This document shows, piece by piece, positions 36,326 to 44,125 of a DNA stretch of 64,000 nucleotides. Position 1 is the first letter of the stretch; every line of letters begins with the position of its first letter. Position numbers and translations under genes: made by a program. The stretch is from an uncultured Clostridia bacterium (lineage in GTDB: Bacteria > Bacillota > Clostridia > UBA1381). The stretch lies in the NCBI GenBank assembly GCA_934486735.1, contig CAKSQL010000006.1, positions 29,543 through 93,542 of the forward strand, given 5' to 3'. Below the pieces are notes generated by a model, which was not told the DNA's origin, did no database searches, and worked only from the letters and a program-made list of their open reading frames with translations.

Positions 36326-36780
36326 GGCACACAATGACAACTCCGTACAAATATCGGAATACATATTCATCGTAAAAACAGTGCAAAACGAAATAATTGT
36401 TTTCCCGGGCATTTGTTCTGAGTGCGAATATTCGTGCTTTTAAATTGTGCATAGCGATGAAGTTTTTTAAATCATACTTTGGGATGATGACAAAGCTCTA
36501 AATCTGTGATATAATCAATAGAAACAATTTCATAAGTGGTCAATAAGTGGTCAAATGATTGTTGTTAGCTATTTTGCACAATGCGTAAAACGGCTTGGTT
36601 AAGCCGTTTTACGACCTATTATTTGTAAAGCTCTATCTAAGTCAGATAAAGAGTAATTTATCTGACTAAATAGCCAATATACAGTTTTTTATACAGCTCT
36701 TTTCGTTGTTTGCTCCCTGTTTTAATTTTTCTACAAATTCGTCCATTTTACACACTATCTTTTATTTACAATAGTTTTTT
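36326..36780 (+). other. Gene-free region with an orphan promoter, tandem 11-bp repeat and two hairpins
   Basis: There is no convincing gene here. A good plus-strand promoter is present: -35 ATGACA (36487-36492), 17 bp, -10 TATAAT (36510-36515). It points at two tandem copies of ATAAGTGGTCA (36532-36542 and 36543-36553), a perfect 13-bp stem-loop (36584-36613), and a perfect 11-bp stem-loop (36640-36667), with a short T run later (36685-36690). This could be a small RNA, a leader that lost its gene, or a relic of a mobile element. The first 125 bases are unrelated sequence ahead of the truncated aldolase. Confidence 0.5.
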
Positions 36781-37623
36781 TCATAATTCGGTGTATTTTC
36801 TATATGCATTCGGAGATTTCCCGGCATATTTTTTAAATGCTCTGCTGAAATACAACGGGTCTTTATATCCTAAAAGCTCCGCAATTTCTCCGTTTGTCAT
36901 GCTTGTATCGGCAAGCAGTTCTTTTGCCCTTTCCATTTTTATTCTTGTCCGATAAGCGTGTGGCGAAAGTCCTGTATATTCCTTAAACAGCGAAATAAAA
37001 TAGTACTTGTCCATGCAGCATTTACGTGCATAATCGCCTATTTTTTCGCTGTCATGCATGCACAAATTCATTTTTTCGATAATCGGAATAAGCTTTTCGT
37101 ATTTATTTGTTTTCTGCATGCATGTCGGTGCATTAATCGCCCTTGATGCCGATGCTATCGCCGACACAAGCTCCGCTCTGCAAAAAAGTCCATATCCAGG
37201 CTTTGCAAGCTGAATCTCTCTTGCCAGCACTGCAACACATTTTTTCATCCACTCACCGTCGCCGATGTGATAATGCATCTCATCCGAAAATCCCGCTTCT
37301 CTCAAAAGCTCGCACACACCCGTCCCTGTAAAGTGAATCCAGTACACTTTTGTTTCGCAGCCGCCGCAAAAGCAATAATCCTGAGTTTCTTTCGGACGGT
37401 ACAAAATCAAGTCTCCGCTTACTGCGGCATTATATTCTCCGCCTTTTAAATACTCCGTTCTTCCATCGGCAACATATATAAGCTGGTAGTCGCTTCTGCC
37501 GTGCGGACGACACGTCTTTATATCTTTTTCGCCGATTTCATAAAATCCACAGCTGTTCACCGTTAAATATTCATTGGTCGTTCTGTCCGAACAGCTCTGA
37601 TTTTCGCCGTTTATAATTTGCAT
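36781..37623 (-). CDS. AraC-family regulator divergent from a GH2 enzyme gene
   Basis: The protein is about 280 residues from the ATG at 37623, preceded by GCGGGGG; the frame extends to 37650. The N-terminal cupin-like sensor shows PHGRSDYQLIYVADG and GDLILYRPKETQDY, as in arabinose- or rhamnose-type activators. The C-terminal half has two helix-turn-helix motifs (KIGDYARKCCMDKYYFISLF and TNGEIAELLGYKDPLYFSRA). The neighbouring GH2 gene is divergent, and two TTTGTC-containing direct repeats 22 bp apart lie between them, so this is most likely a local activator of that gene responding to a galactoside or similar sugar. Confidence 0.93.
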   Translation of the reverse strand: MQIINGENQSCSDRTTNEYLTVNSCGFYEIGEKDIKTCRPHGRSDYQLIYVADGRTEYLKGGEYNAAVSGDLILYRPKETQDYCFCGGCETKVYWIHFTGTGVCELLREAGFSDEMHYHIGDGEWMKKCVAVLAREIQLAKPGYGLFCRAELVSAIASASRAINAPTCMQKTNKYEKLIPIIEKMNLCMHDSEKIGDYARKCCMDKYYFISLFKEYTGLSPHAYRTRIKMERAKELLADTSMTNGEIAELLGYKDPLYFSRAFKKYAGKSPNAYRKYTEL

Positions 37624-37666
37624 ATTTTTCCCCCGCTCCCTTATTATCATAACATCATATTAATGT

Positions 37667-37746
37667 TTTGTCAATAAAAAAACACAACTTTGTCCATAAA
37701 ATTCTCAACAAAATGTATATGCATTTAAGCGCATGCGTGTTATAAT
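37667..37746 (+). promoter_or_regulatory. Promoter region of the GH2 gene with two direct-repeat operator half-sites
   Basis: TTTGTCAATAAAA (37667-37679) recurs as TTTGTCCATAAAA (37689-37701), exactly 22 bp apart, two helical turns. A -10 box TATAAT follows at 37741-37746, with only a weak -35 (TATGCA at 37718-37723) at 17 bp. A weak -35 downstream of direct repeats is the expected arrangement for an AraC-activated promoter. Confidence 0.65.
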
Positions 37747-37776
37747 ATACTAAAAAAATCGGAACGGAGTAATATT

Positions 37777-40110
37777 ATGCGAGAAAAAATTCTTTTTGAT
37801 GACAATTGGAAATTTCACTTAGGGGATATTAACATTGAATACCCCAAATCAAAAGGTCCGGTATATACGCAGTCAAAGACCGAGACAATGAAATGGGGAC
37901 CTGCAGCCTGCGGTTACGATGACAATTCGGATTCATACAGCGGTGGAATTATAAATACAGATTATTGGGAAAATGCGACCTTGCCGCACGATTATATAAT
38001 AAGTCAGACCCCAAAGAAGGAAAATAACAACACTCTCGGATATTTTAACTATCAAAATGCATGGTACAGAAAGCGATTTTTCCTTTCCGAAGATGACAAA
38101 AGAAAACGAATCACACTTCTTTTTGAGGGTGTTGCCACACATGCGACAATATATCTTAACGGCTGCATTGTATGCAGGAACTTTTGCGGCTACAATTCAT
38201 TCGAAGCGGATATTACCGATTTTGCGATTTTCGGCCGTGAAAATGTTCTTGCCGTCTATACCGACACAACTCACCACGAGGGCTGGTGGTACGAGGGAGC
38301 AGGAATCTATCGCCACGTTTGGCTGATAAAGACCGATACGACAGCTGTTGATTTATGGGGCGTTTATATTAATCCTATCAAAAATGACAATGACTGGACT
38401 GTAAATATCGAAACAACGGTGAGAAACGACAGTATCAACCGTGACGAGATAACCGTTTTGAATGAAATAAAGGATTCCGACGGAAAAACGCTTGCAAAAA
38501 CCGAGGAAACATCTGTTTTTATAAAACCAAAGGACAAATCTCAGCTTATGCAGTCGGTTCATATTAATAATCCGACATTGTGGAATATTGATTCGCCTAC
38601 GCTTTATTATACCGTAACGCAAATACGCCGAAACGGTGAAGTTATTGATGAAGTTGCAAATCATTTCGGATTCCGCACATTTCGTTTTGATGCCGAAAAA
38701 GGTTTCTTTTTAAATGACAGATATATAAAATTAAAAGGCGTGTGTTGTCACCAGGACTATGGCATAACAGGAAAAGCTGTCCCCGACAACATATACCGCT
38801 ATAGGATAGAGCTGATGAAAGAAATGGGCGCAAACGCTTACCGAACCGCGCACTATCCACATTCGGAGGCAACAATGGACGCACTTGACAAGCTGGGCAT
38901 GCTTGCAATGGCAGAAACGCGTTGGTTCTCGACCTCGCCGGAGGCTAAAGAACAGCTTGGAATGCTGATAAAGCGCGACAGAAACCGTCCGTCGGTGATA
39001 CTGTGGTCGGTCGGGAACGAAGAACCGCTGCACCTTACTGAGCGTGGAAAGCGCATAACCGAGAATCTCAGATGCGAAATTTTAAAATACGATTCCGCTC
39101 GCCCCGTCACCACCGCAATATGTCACGAGCCGCACCGCGCTCCTGCCACAAAAGCGGTTGATGTGATAAGCGTAAACTACAACTTTAATCTATGCGATGA
39201 AATACACAAAAAGTTTCCGAACACTCCGTTTGTTTTCTCAGAGTGCTGCGCAACAGGCACAACGAGAGGCTGGTACTTTGACAGCTGCACGGAAAGAGGA
39301 TATATAAACGCATTCGACCACGATTCAAATGTTGATGGTTTCAAATCGCGCGAATTTTATTGGAAATTTATCATGGAAAGAGAATGGATTGCAGGGTGTT
39401 TCCAATGGGCAGGAATCGAGCACCGCGGCGAGACCGATTGGCCACGGCTTTGTTCGCAATCCGGTGCTGTGGATTTATTCCTGCAAAAGAAGGACGCATT
39501 TTATCAAAATCAATCGCATTGGCTTGATACTCCGATGATTCACCTGTTGCCACATTGGAATCTGCATGTCGATGACGGTGAACTTATCGACGTATGGGCA
39601 TATACCAATTGCGATGAAGCGGAGCTGTTTTTAAATGATGTAAGCTTTGGCATATGCAAAGTTGAGCGGTTTTCTCACGCCGAGTGGAAAGTCCCGTACC
39701 ACAGTGGCAAGCTGAAAGTTGTGGGCAGACGCTGCGGCAAGGATTGTACGTCAGACTGTATCGAGACAAGCGGAAAGCCTGCCGCACTTAAGCTTAGACT
39801 TGAAAACTCCGTATCAAAAGCGAACGGCTGTGATATTGCAATAATCACCTGTTATTGCGTCGATGATAAAGGACGATTTGTACCAGATGCCGAGGGACAC
39901 ATAATCAGCTTTAATACAAATTCGCTCGGAACAATAGTTGGTACAGGCTCCGATATATGCGACCATACAACTGTCACATCTCCCGACAGGAGAATGCGTG
40001 CAGGACTTTGTTCAGCTGCGATAAGAGTCGGAACGGCAGCAGGCGATTTGAAAATTTATGCTTCCTCTCCCCTGCTTGACAATGCTGTACTTTCAATAAA
40101 GCTTGAATAA
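37777..40110 (+). CDS. GH2 beta-galactosidase-like enzyme, cytoplasmic
   Basis: This is a 777-residue protein without a signal peptide. It has the GH2 domain order: a jelly-roll (about 60-190, with WYRKRFFL and YEGAGIYRHVWL), an Ig-like domain, then a barrel with acid/base Glu415 in LWSVGNEEP and nucleophile Glu489 in FVFSECC. Further beta domains follow, including one near 590-670 (PHWNLHVDDGELIDVWAYTN) as in the DUF4982-containing GH2 group. That group includes beta-galactosidases acting on oligosaccharides; beta-glucuronidase is less likely. The promoter carries AraC-type repeats and the divergent gene is an AraC regulator. It converges with the isomerase-like gene at a long shared hairpin terminator. 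Confidence 0.9.
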   Translation: MREKILFDDNWKFHLGDINIEYPKSKGPVYTQSKTETMKWGPAACGYDDNSDSYSGGIINTDYWENATLPHDYIISQTPKKENNNTLGYFNYQNAWYRKRFFLSEDDKRKRITLLFEGVATHATIYLNGCIVCRNFCGYNSFEADITDFAIFGRENVLAVYTDTTHHEGWWYEGAGIYRHVWLIKTDTTAVDLWGVYINPIKNDNDWTVNIETTVRNDSINRDEITVLNEIKDSDGKTLAKTEETSVFIKPKDKSQLMQSVHINNPTLWNIDSPTLYYTVTQIRRNGEVIDEVANHFGFRTFRFDAEKGFFLNDRYIKLKGVCCHQDYGITGKAVPDNIYRYRIELMKEMGANAYRTAHYPHSEATMDALDKLGMLAMAETRWFSTSPEAKEQLGMLIKRDRNRPSVILWSVGNEEPLHLTERGKRITENLRCEILKYDSARPVTTAICHEPHRAPATKAVDVISVNYNFNLCDEIHKKFPNTPFVFSECCATGTTRGWYFDSCTERGYINAFDHDSNVDGFKSREFYWKFIMEREWIAGCFQWAGIEHRGETDWPRLCSQSGAVDLFLQKKDAFYQNQSHWLDTPMIHLLPHWNLHVDDGELIDVWAYTNCDEAELFLNDVSFGICKVERFSHAEWKVPYHSGKLKVVGRRCGKDCTSDCIETSGKPAALKLRLENSVSKANGCDIAIITCYCVDDKGRFVPDAEGHIISFNTNSLGTIVGTGSDICDHTTVTSPDRRMRAGLCSAAIRVGTAAGDLKIYASSPLLDNAVLSIKLE

Positions 40111-40157
40111 AAAACACACCTATGGCATAGAAACACAGCTTTGATTTTTCATCCATT

Positions 40158-40223
40158 TCAGCACTAAAAATAAAGCGTGTCGGTGATATTTAATTAACCG
40201 ACACGCTTTATTTTTAGTGCTGA
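40158..40223. terminator. Long bidirectional terminator shared by convergent genes
   Basis: A perfect 26-bp stem (40159-40184 with 40197-40222), extendable by one pair on each side, encloses a 12-nt AT-rich loop. The right arm covers the stop codon and last residues of the minus-strand gene ending at 40214. A-rich and T-rich segments within both arms allow use in both directions. Confidence 0.88.
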
Positions 40224-41062
40224 GCAAGTCTTTCCTTTAAAGCCGCAAATCGGCAGGCGTGTTTATATGCCTCTGCTATATATTCTTCAATCGGCATTTT
40301 TGTATATACATTATTTTCTGCCCTGTCCGGCTTGCTTTCCTTGTTCAGTTCAAATGTGAGTATATCATTAAATCCATGCTTGTTCAGTCTCTTTGCAATG
40401 CCCTCCCAATCGGCGATTCCGTCAAACGGAAGCAAGTGCAGGTCGTCAATCCAAGTTATCTCACCATTATAGTTCTTGATTCCGAGATTATCATTCAAAT
40501 GAGTTGCAATCAGCCTGTCACCATACAATGCAGGCATGTCCTTACTGTGATTATAACACATCTCATGCCCGGTATCCCAGCAGAATCCGACATTGTCATA
40601 GCCGGACAAGCCTTTCATAACCGCATCGAGATACTCCTCGCCCTCGGTATTTTCAAATGCAACCTTAACTCCGCATTTTACCGCTTCTTTCACAACTTTT
40701 TCATAATTTTTAACACCGACTTCATTCGGAGAATGTTTATCAAATCCAATAATCACGTGTGCAACCATTATCGGCACATCGTTGTCAGCACAGCTGTGAA
40801 CACATTTTATCAACTCATCGACCGCAATATTTGCTTTATCACTATCCTCCCAAAAATCAGCAGCTTTCCCAAACGGTGCATGAATTGACTGATAGGCCAT
40901 GCCAAGTTCATTTGCAAGCTGTCTGTAAGGTGCAATGTCCTCGTCCTCGCTCCAGTCTGTGAAAAAGCCTTCAAATCCGGTTTTATGAAACAATTTTATC
41001 TGCTCCTTAACCGGTATTTTAAATTGTTCGTTTGTGCCCAACGCCAACTTTGCTTTCCACAT
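40214..41062 (-). CDS. Sugar phosphate isomerase/epimerase-like TIM barrel (AP endonuclease 2 family)
   Basis: This is a 282-residue cytoplasmic protein. Metal-ligand segments of the xylose-isomerase-like barrel family are present: FENTEGEEYLD with the first Glu, FCWDTGHEM with Asp and His, ATHLNDN with His, and LTFELN with the last Glu. Members epimerise or isomerise ketoses or inositol derivatives; the substrate cannot be read. It is the last gene of a tight four-gene operon (6 bp after tcdA), and its 3' end forms part of a long terminator. Its place with tRNA-modification genes does not point to a pathway. Confidence 0.87.
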   Translation of the reverse strand: MWKAKLALGTNEQFKIPVKEQIKLFHKTGFEGFFTDWSEDEDIAPYRQLANELGMAYQSIHAPFGKAADFWEDSDKANIAVDELIKCVHSCADNDVPIMVAHVIIGFDKHSPNEVGVKNYEKVVKEAVKCGVKVAFENTEGEEYLDAVMKGLSGYDNVGFCWDTGHEMCYNHSKDMPALYGDRLIATHLNDNLGIKNYNGEITWIDDLHLLPFDGIADWEGIAKRLNKHGFNDILTFELNKESKPDRAENNVYTKMPIEEYIAEAYKHACRFAALKERLAQH

Positions 41063-41068
41063 ATCATA

Positions 41069-41824
41069 CTACTCCTTTATTAAATTCTTTATGACTTCGC
41101 CCGCGATTATAAGTCCTGCCGCCGACGGTACAAAAGCAATGCTCCCCGGCACCTGCCGCCGCTGCGTGCATTTTCTCGCCGTCCCCGGCGGACATATGCA
41201 ATATGCCTTACAGCTGATTGCCATATCCTCAATCGGCGTGAGCGGCTGCTCCTTTGAATATACCACCTTTAAATGCTTTATGCCGCGGCTTTTAAGTTCG
41301 CGCCGCATAACTCTCGCAAGCGGACAAACCGATGTTTTATATATATCGGCAACCTCAAACGCTGCCGCGTCAAGCTTATTCCCTGCGCCCATTGAACTGA
41401 TTATCGGCACTCCTGCCTTATTCGCATTTACTACCAGTTCTATTTTTCCCGTAACGGTGTCTATCGCGTCCACAACATAATCGTACTGCGTAAAATCGAA
41501 CTGTTCCGAGGTCTCGGGCGTGTAAAAGGTTTTGTATATGCTCACCGATACATCCGGATTTATATCCGCTATCCTCTCCGCCGCAACATCTACCTTATAC
41601 TGCCCCACCGTTTTCCTTGTTGCAAAAATCTGACGGTTTATATTCGTGAGACACACCTTGTCGTCATCAATCAAATCTATCGCTCCGAGTCCGCTTCTGA
41701 CAAGAGCCTCCACGACATAACCGCCCACTCCGCCGATGCCGAAAACAGCTACTCTCGACTTTGCCAGCTTGTCCATTGCCGCCTTGCCTATAAGTAGCTC
41801 CGTCCTTGAAAATTGATTAAGCAT
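41069..41824 (-). CDS. tcdA: tRNA threonylcarbamoyladenosine dehydratase (TcdA/CsdL family)
   Basis: At 251 residues this is an E1-like ThiF-family protein of TcdA size. It has the nucleotide-binding FGIGGVGGYV near residue 28, IDLIDDDKVCLTNINRQ, and VDAIDTVTGK, which together distinguish TcdA from ThiF and MoeB. It activates tRNA N6-threonylcarbamoyladenosine with ATP to give the cyclic form (ct6A). The Cys-rich stretch SCKAYCICPPG near residue 210 is usual in clostridial members. The next upstream gene, a rhodanese-TtcA fusion, also modifies tRNA, and the spacing of 13 bp implies one transcript from the promoter at 44046-44074. Confidence 0.92.
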   Translation of the reverse strand: MLNQFSRTELLIGKAAMDKLAKSRVAVFGIGGVGGYVVEALVRSGLGAIDLIDDDKVCLTNINRQIFATRKTVGQYKVDVAAERIADINPDVSVSIYKTFYTPETSEQFDFTQYDYVVDAIDTVTGKIELVVNANKAGVPIISSMGAGNKLDAAAFEVADIYKTSVCPLARVMRRELKSRGIKHLKVVYSKEQPLTPIEDMAISCKAYCICPPGTARKCTQRRQVPGSIAFVPSAAGLIIAGEVIKNLIKE

Positions 41825-41837
41825 TTATTTCCTCCAA

Positions 41838-42962
41838 TCAATATCTGTCCAAAAAATTATGAACTCCGTTTTTGTCCTTGTATGCTATAATTGTTTCAAG
41901 ATTCACATTCTGAACACTTCTGAAAATGTTCTTTTCCACCTGCGGATTTATTTTTTTCAAATTTGCAATCAAGTACTTTATTTCCTGCCTTTTCGAGCCC
42001 GTCTTATCCGATGTGAGACACGCCTCGGAGGTGCATGTGTCAGTAAACTTGCATGCACATTGGATAAAATGCAAATCGTTGTAATCACGCCATCTTTTGA
42101 TATCGCTCTCACGTATATGATACATTGGACGGATAAGCTCCATACCTTCAAAATTTGTGCTTTTCAGCTTTGGCATCATGGTTTGAGTCTGACCGCTGTA
42201 GAGCATGCCCATCAGAATCGTCTCTATAACATCGTCGTAATGATGTCCGAGCGCAATTTTGTTGCATCCGAGTTTTTGCGCTCTCGAATAAAGATAGCCG
42301 CGTCTCATTCTTGCACAGACATAGCACGGCGATTTTTCTATATTATATACTGAGTCGAAAATTGTGCTTTCAAAAACCGTTATCGGCACATTCAAAATTT
42401 TTGCGTTATGCTCTATTATTTCGCGGTTTTCCTTGCTGTAGCCGGGATCCATAACCAGGAATACAAGTTCAAAATGAAACTTGTTGTGGCGCTTAAGCTC
42501 CTGAAAAAGCTTTGCCATAAGCATGGAATCCTTGCCGCCGGATATGCATACCGCGATTTTGTCATTCTCCTCAACCAGCTTATATTCGTTAATTGCTGCC
42601 GCAAATTTCGAAAACAATGCCTTGTGAAAGGTTTTCTGAATGCTTTTTTCCACCTCGACAGCCTTTATTTCCTCGGCTGTGATTCTTTTTTTCAGCCAGC
42701 CGATATAGCCATCCGCAAGGCTTACCGCCGAAAATCCTTTTTCCGAAAGCTTTTCGGCAAGCTCCAGACTCACAATTCCCGACTTGCAATATAAAACAAG
42801 CTTCTTATTTTTATTAAGCTTTGTCTCGTCAAACTCGGACAACGGATTATTCGCCGCTCCGTCAATTGCACCGTATGCAAACGAGTACGGCTCGCGTATG
42901 TCAACAATCTGACAGTCCTTTTCCTTTTCAAATTCTTCAAGTGTAATTTCGTAATCTCTCAT
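41838..42962 (-). CDS. Rhodanese fused to a TtcA-like PP-loop tRNA thiolation enzyme
   Basis: This is a 374-residue protein. Residues 1-95 form a rhodanese domain with the sulfur-carrying Cys59 in LYCKSGIVS. After a linker, residues 125-374 form a PP-loop ATPase of the TtcA/TtuA superfamily with SGGKDS at 141-146, the CYVCARMRRG cysteine pair and ALGHHYDD. TtcA makes 2-thiocytidine at tRNA position 32 using an iron-sulfur cluster; here the rhodanese probably supplies or relays the sulfur. Rhodanese fusions of this sort are known in Firmicutes. It lies 16 bp after hydE and 13 bp before tcdA. Confidence 0.88.
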   Translation of the reverse strand: MRDYEITLEEFEKEKDCQIVDIREPYSFAYGAIDGAANNPLSEFDETKLNKNKKLVLYCKSGIVSLELAEKLSEKGFSAVSLADGYIGWLKKRITAEEIKAVEVEKSIQKTFHKALFSKFAAAINEYKLVEENDKIAVCISGGKDSMLMAKLFQELKRHNKFHFELVFLVMDPGYSKENREIIEHNAKILNVPITVFESTIFDSVYNIEKSPCYVCARMRRGYLYSRAQKLGCNKIALGHHYDDVIETILMGMLYSGQTQTMMPKLKSTNFEGMELIRPMYHIRESDIKRWRDYNDLHFIQCACKFTDTCTSEACLTSDKTGSKRQEIKYLIANLKKINPQVEKNIFRSVQNVNLETIIAYKDKNGVHNFLDRY

Positions 42963-42978
42963 ATCAAATCAAATTCTT

Positions 42979-44019
42979 TCAGCGTTTTACATTTCCTATA
43001 TCGGTTACAATTCTGTACCCTGCCGACTCAACGCGCCTTTCAAGGCAGCTACGGCACTGTGCCGCTTCCTCACCGGTACAGATTTTGTTTTCGTACAATT
43101 CATATTTCTTTCTCACTCCGACCGGTGACAGATTGGGCATAACAACATTTGCTCCTGCCTTTAGTCCCAGTTCCCTGCCTTTCGGATTTATTGTCCCGAG
43201 CGCCGTTGTCGATGGGATAAGTGCATGCGGGAACATCAGTCTGAGTATCGAAATCAGCTTTAATGTCATTTCGCATGTTCCGCTTTCAAAATCCTTAAAA
43301 GGCGTATCGTGATGAACTATAAACGGTCCTATTCCAATCATATCCGGCTCAAGCTCTTTCAAAAAACGGAGGTCAGCTATGATATTTTCATTTGTCTGAA
43401 ACGGACTTCCGACCATGAATCCCGAACCCACCTGATAGCCAAGCTCTTTTAAGTAGAACAGGCATCTTTTCCGATTTTCCAAATCCATCACAGGCGGATG
43501 CAGCTTTGAATAATGCTCTCCCGTCGCCGTCTCATGGCGCAGCAAATACCTGTTTGCACCTGCTTTTTTCAGCATTTTATAACTTTCGCGGCTGCGCTCA
43601 CCGACCGAAAGCGTTATTGCGCAATCGGGAAATTCACTCCGTATCTGCGATACAATATCGCATAAACGGCTGTCGGTATAGTAATCGTCCTCGCCGCCCT
43701 GCAGAACAAAGGTGCGAAAACCCAGCGAATATCCCTCGCGGCAGCAGGATAATATCTCATCCTCGGTCAGACGATAGCGCACTGCATTTTTGTTATCACG
43801 CCGTATTCCGCAATAAAAGCAGTTGTTTTTGCAATGGTTTGTAAACTCAATCAAACCGCGTATATACACCTCGTCCGCGTATATACTTCTTCGAACCCCG
43901 TCGGCAACTCGTGCCAATTCCCTGTCCGCAGATGAATTTTGCAGCAAATCCAAAAACTCGCTGTCGGTCAAATCTCTGTCATGCTCCAATTTTTTTACAA
44001 TGTCATTTATATAATCCAT
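42979..44019 (-). CDS. hydE: [FeFe]-hydrogenase maturation radical SAM enzyme HydE
   Basis: About 347 residues from the ATG at 44019, eight bases after AAGGGG; an ATG at 44025 is too close to it. The radical SAM cluster motif is CKNNCFYC (Cys63, Cys67, Cys70), followed by GIRRDN and LQGGEDDYY, which mark HydE/PylB-type enzymes. The C-terminal MPNLSPVGVRKKYELYENK is typical of HydE. It helps build the dithiomethylamine-containing two-iron subcluster of [FeFe]-hydrogenase with HydF and HydG, which are not in this window. It is the first gene of the hydE-ttcA-tcdA-isomerase operon and shows that the host is a fermentative hydrogen-metabolising anaerobe. Confidence 0.92.
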   Translation of the reverse strand: MDYINDIVKKLEHDRDLTDSEFLDLLQNSSADRELARVADGVRRSIYADEVYIRGLIEFTNHCKNNCFYCGIRRDNKNAVRYRLTEDEILSCCREGYSLGFRTFVLQGGEDDYYTDSRLCDIVSQIRSEFPDCAITLSVGERSRESYKMLKKAGANRYLLRHETATGEHYSKLHPPVMDLENRKRCLFYLKELGYQVGSGFMVGSPFQTNENIIADLRFLKELEPDMIGIGPFIVHHDTPFKDFESGTCEMTLKLISILRLMFPHALIPSTTALGTINPKGRELGLKAGANVVMPNLSPVGVRKKYELYENKICTGEEAAQCRSCLERRVESAGYRIVTDIGNVKR

Positions 44020-44045
44020 AAGCATAGCCCCTTACATTATATCCT

Positions 44046-44074
44046 ATTATACCACACTTTTCTCGGTTAGTCAA
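44046..44074 (-). promoter_or_regulatory. Promoter of the hydE operon
   Basis: On the minus strand, -35 TTGACT (44074-44069) and -10 TATAAT (44051-44046) are separated by exactly 17 bp. The hydE start lies 27 bases further. No operator repeat is obvious, so expression is probably constitutive. Confidence 0.85.
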
Positions 44075-44082
44075 TTTTTATA

Positions 44083-44116
44083 TAAAGAAAAAAGACCTGT
44101 TTTTTCAGATCTTTTT
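44083..44116 (-). terminator. Terminator of glycan locus B
   Basis: An 11-bp stem with one G-T pair (44089-44099 with 44106-44116) and a 6-nt loop is followed on the minus strand by a T-rich tail. It lies just after the last GH42-like gene and just before the hydE promoter. Confidence 0.8.
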
Positions 44117-44125
44117 CCATGAAAA

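Noticed and set aside
36326..36452. Full 125-residue protein reading of the aldolase frame
   Set aside because: Residues upstream of the aldolase part show no relation to aldolases and no ribosome site; the frame is open by chance.
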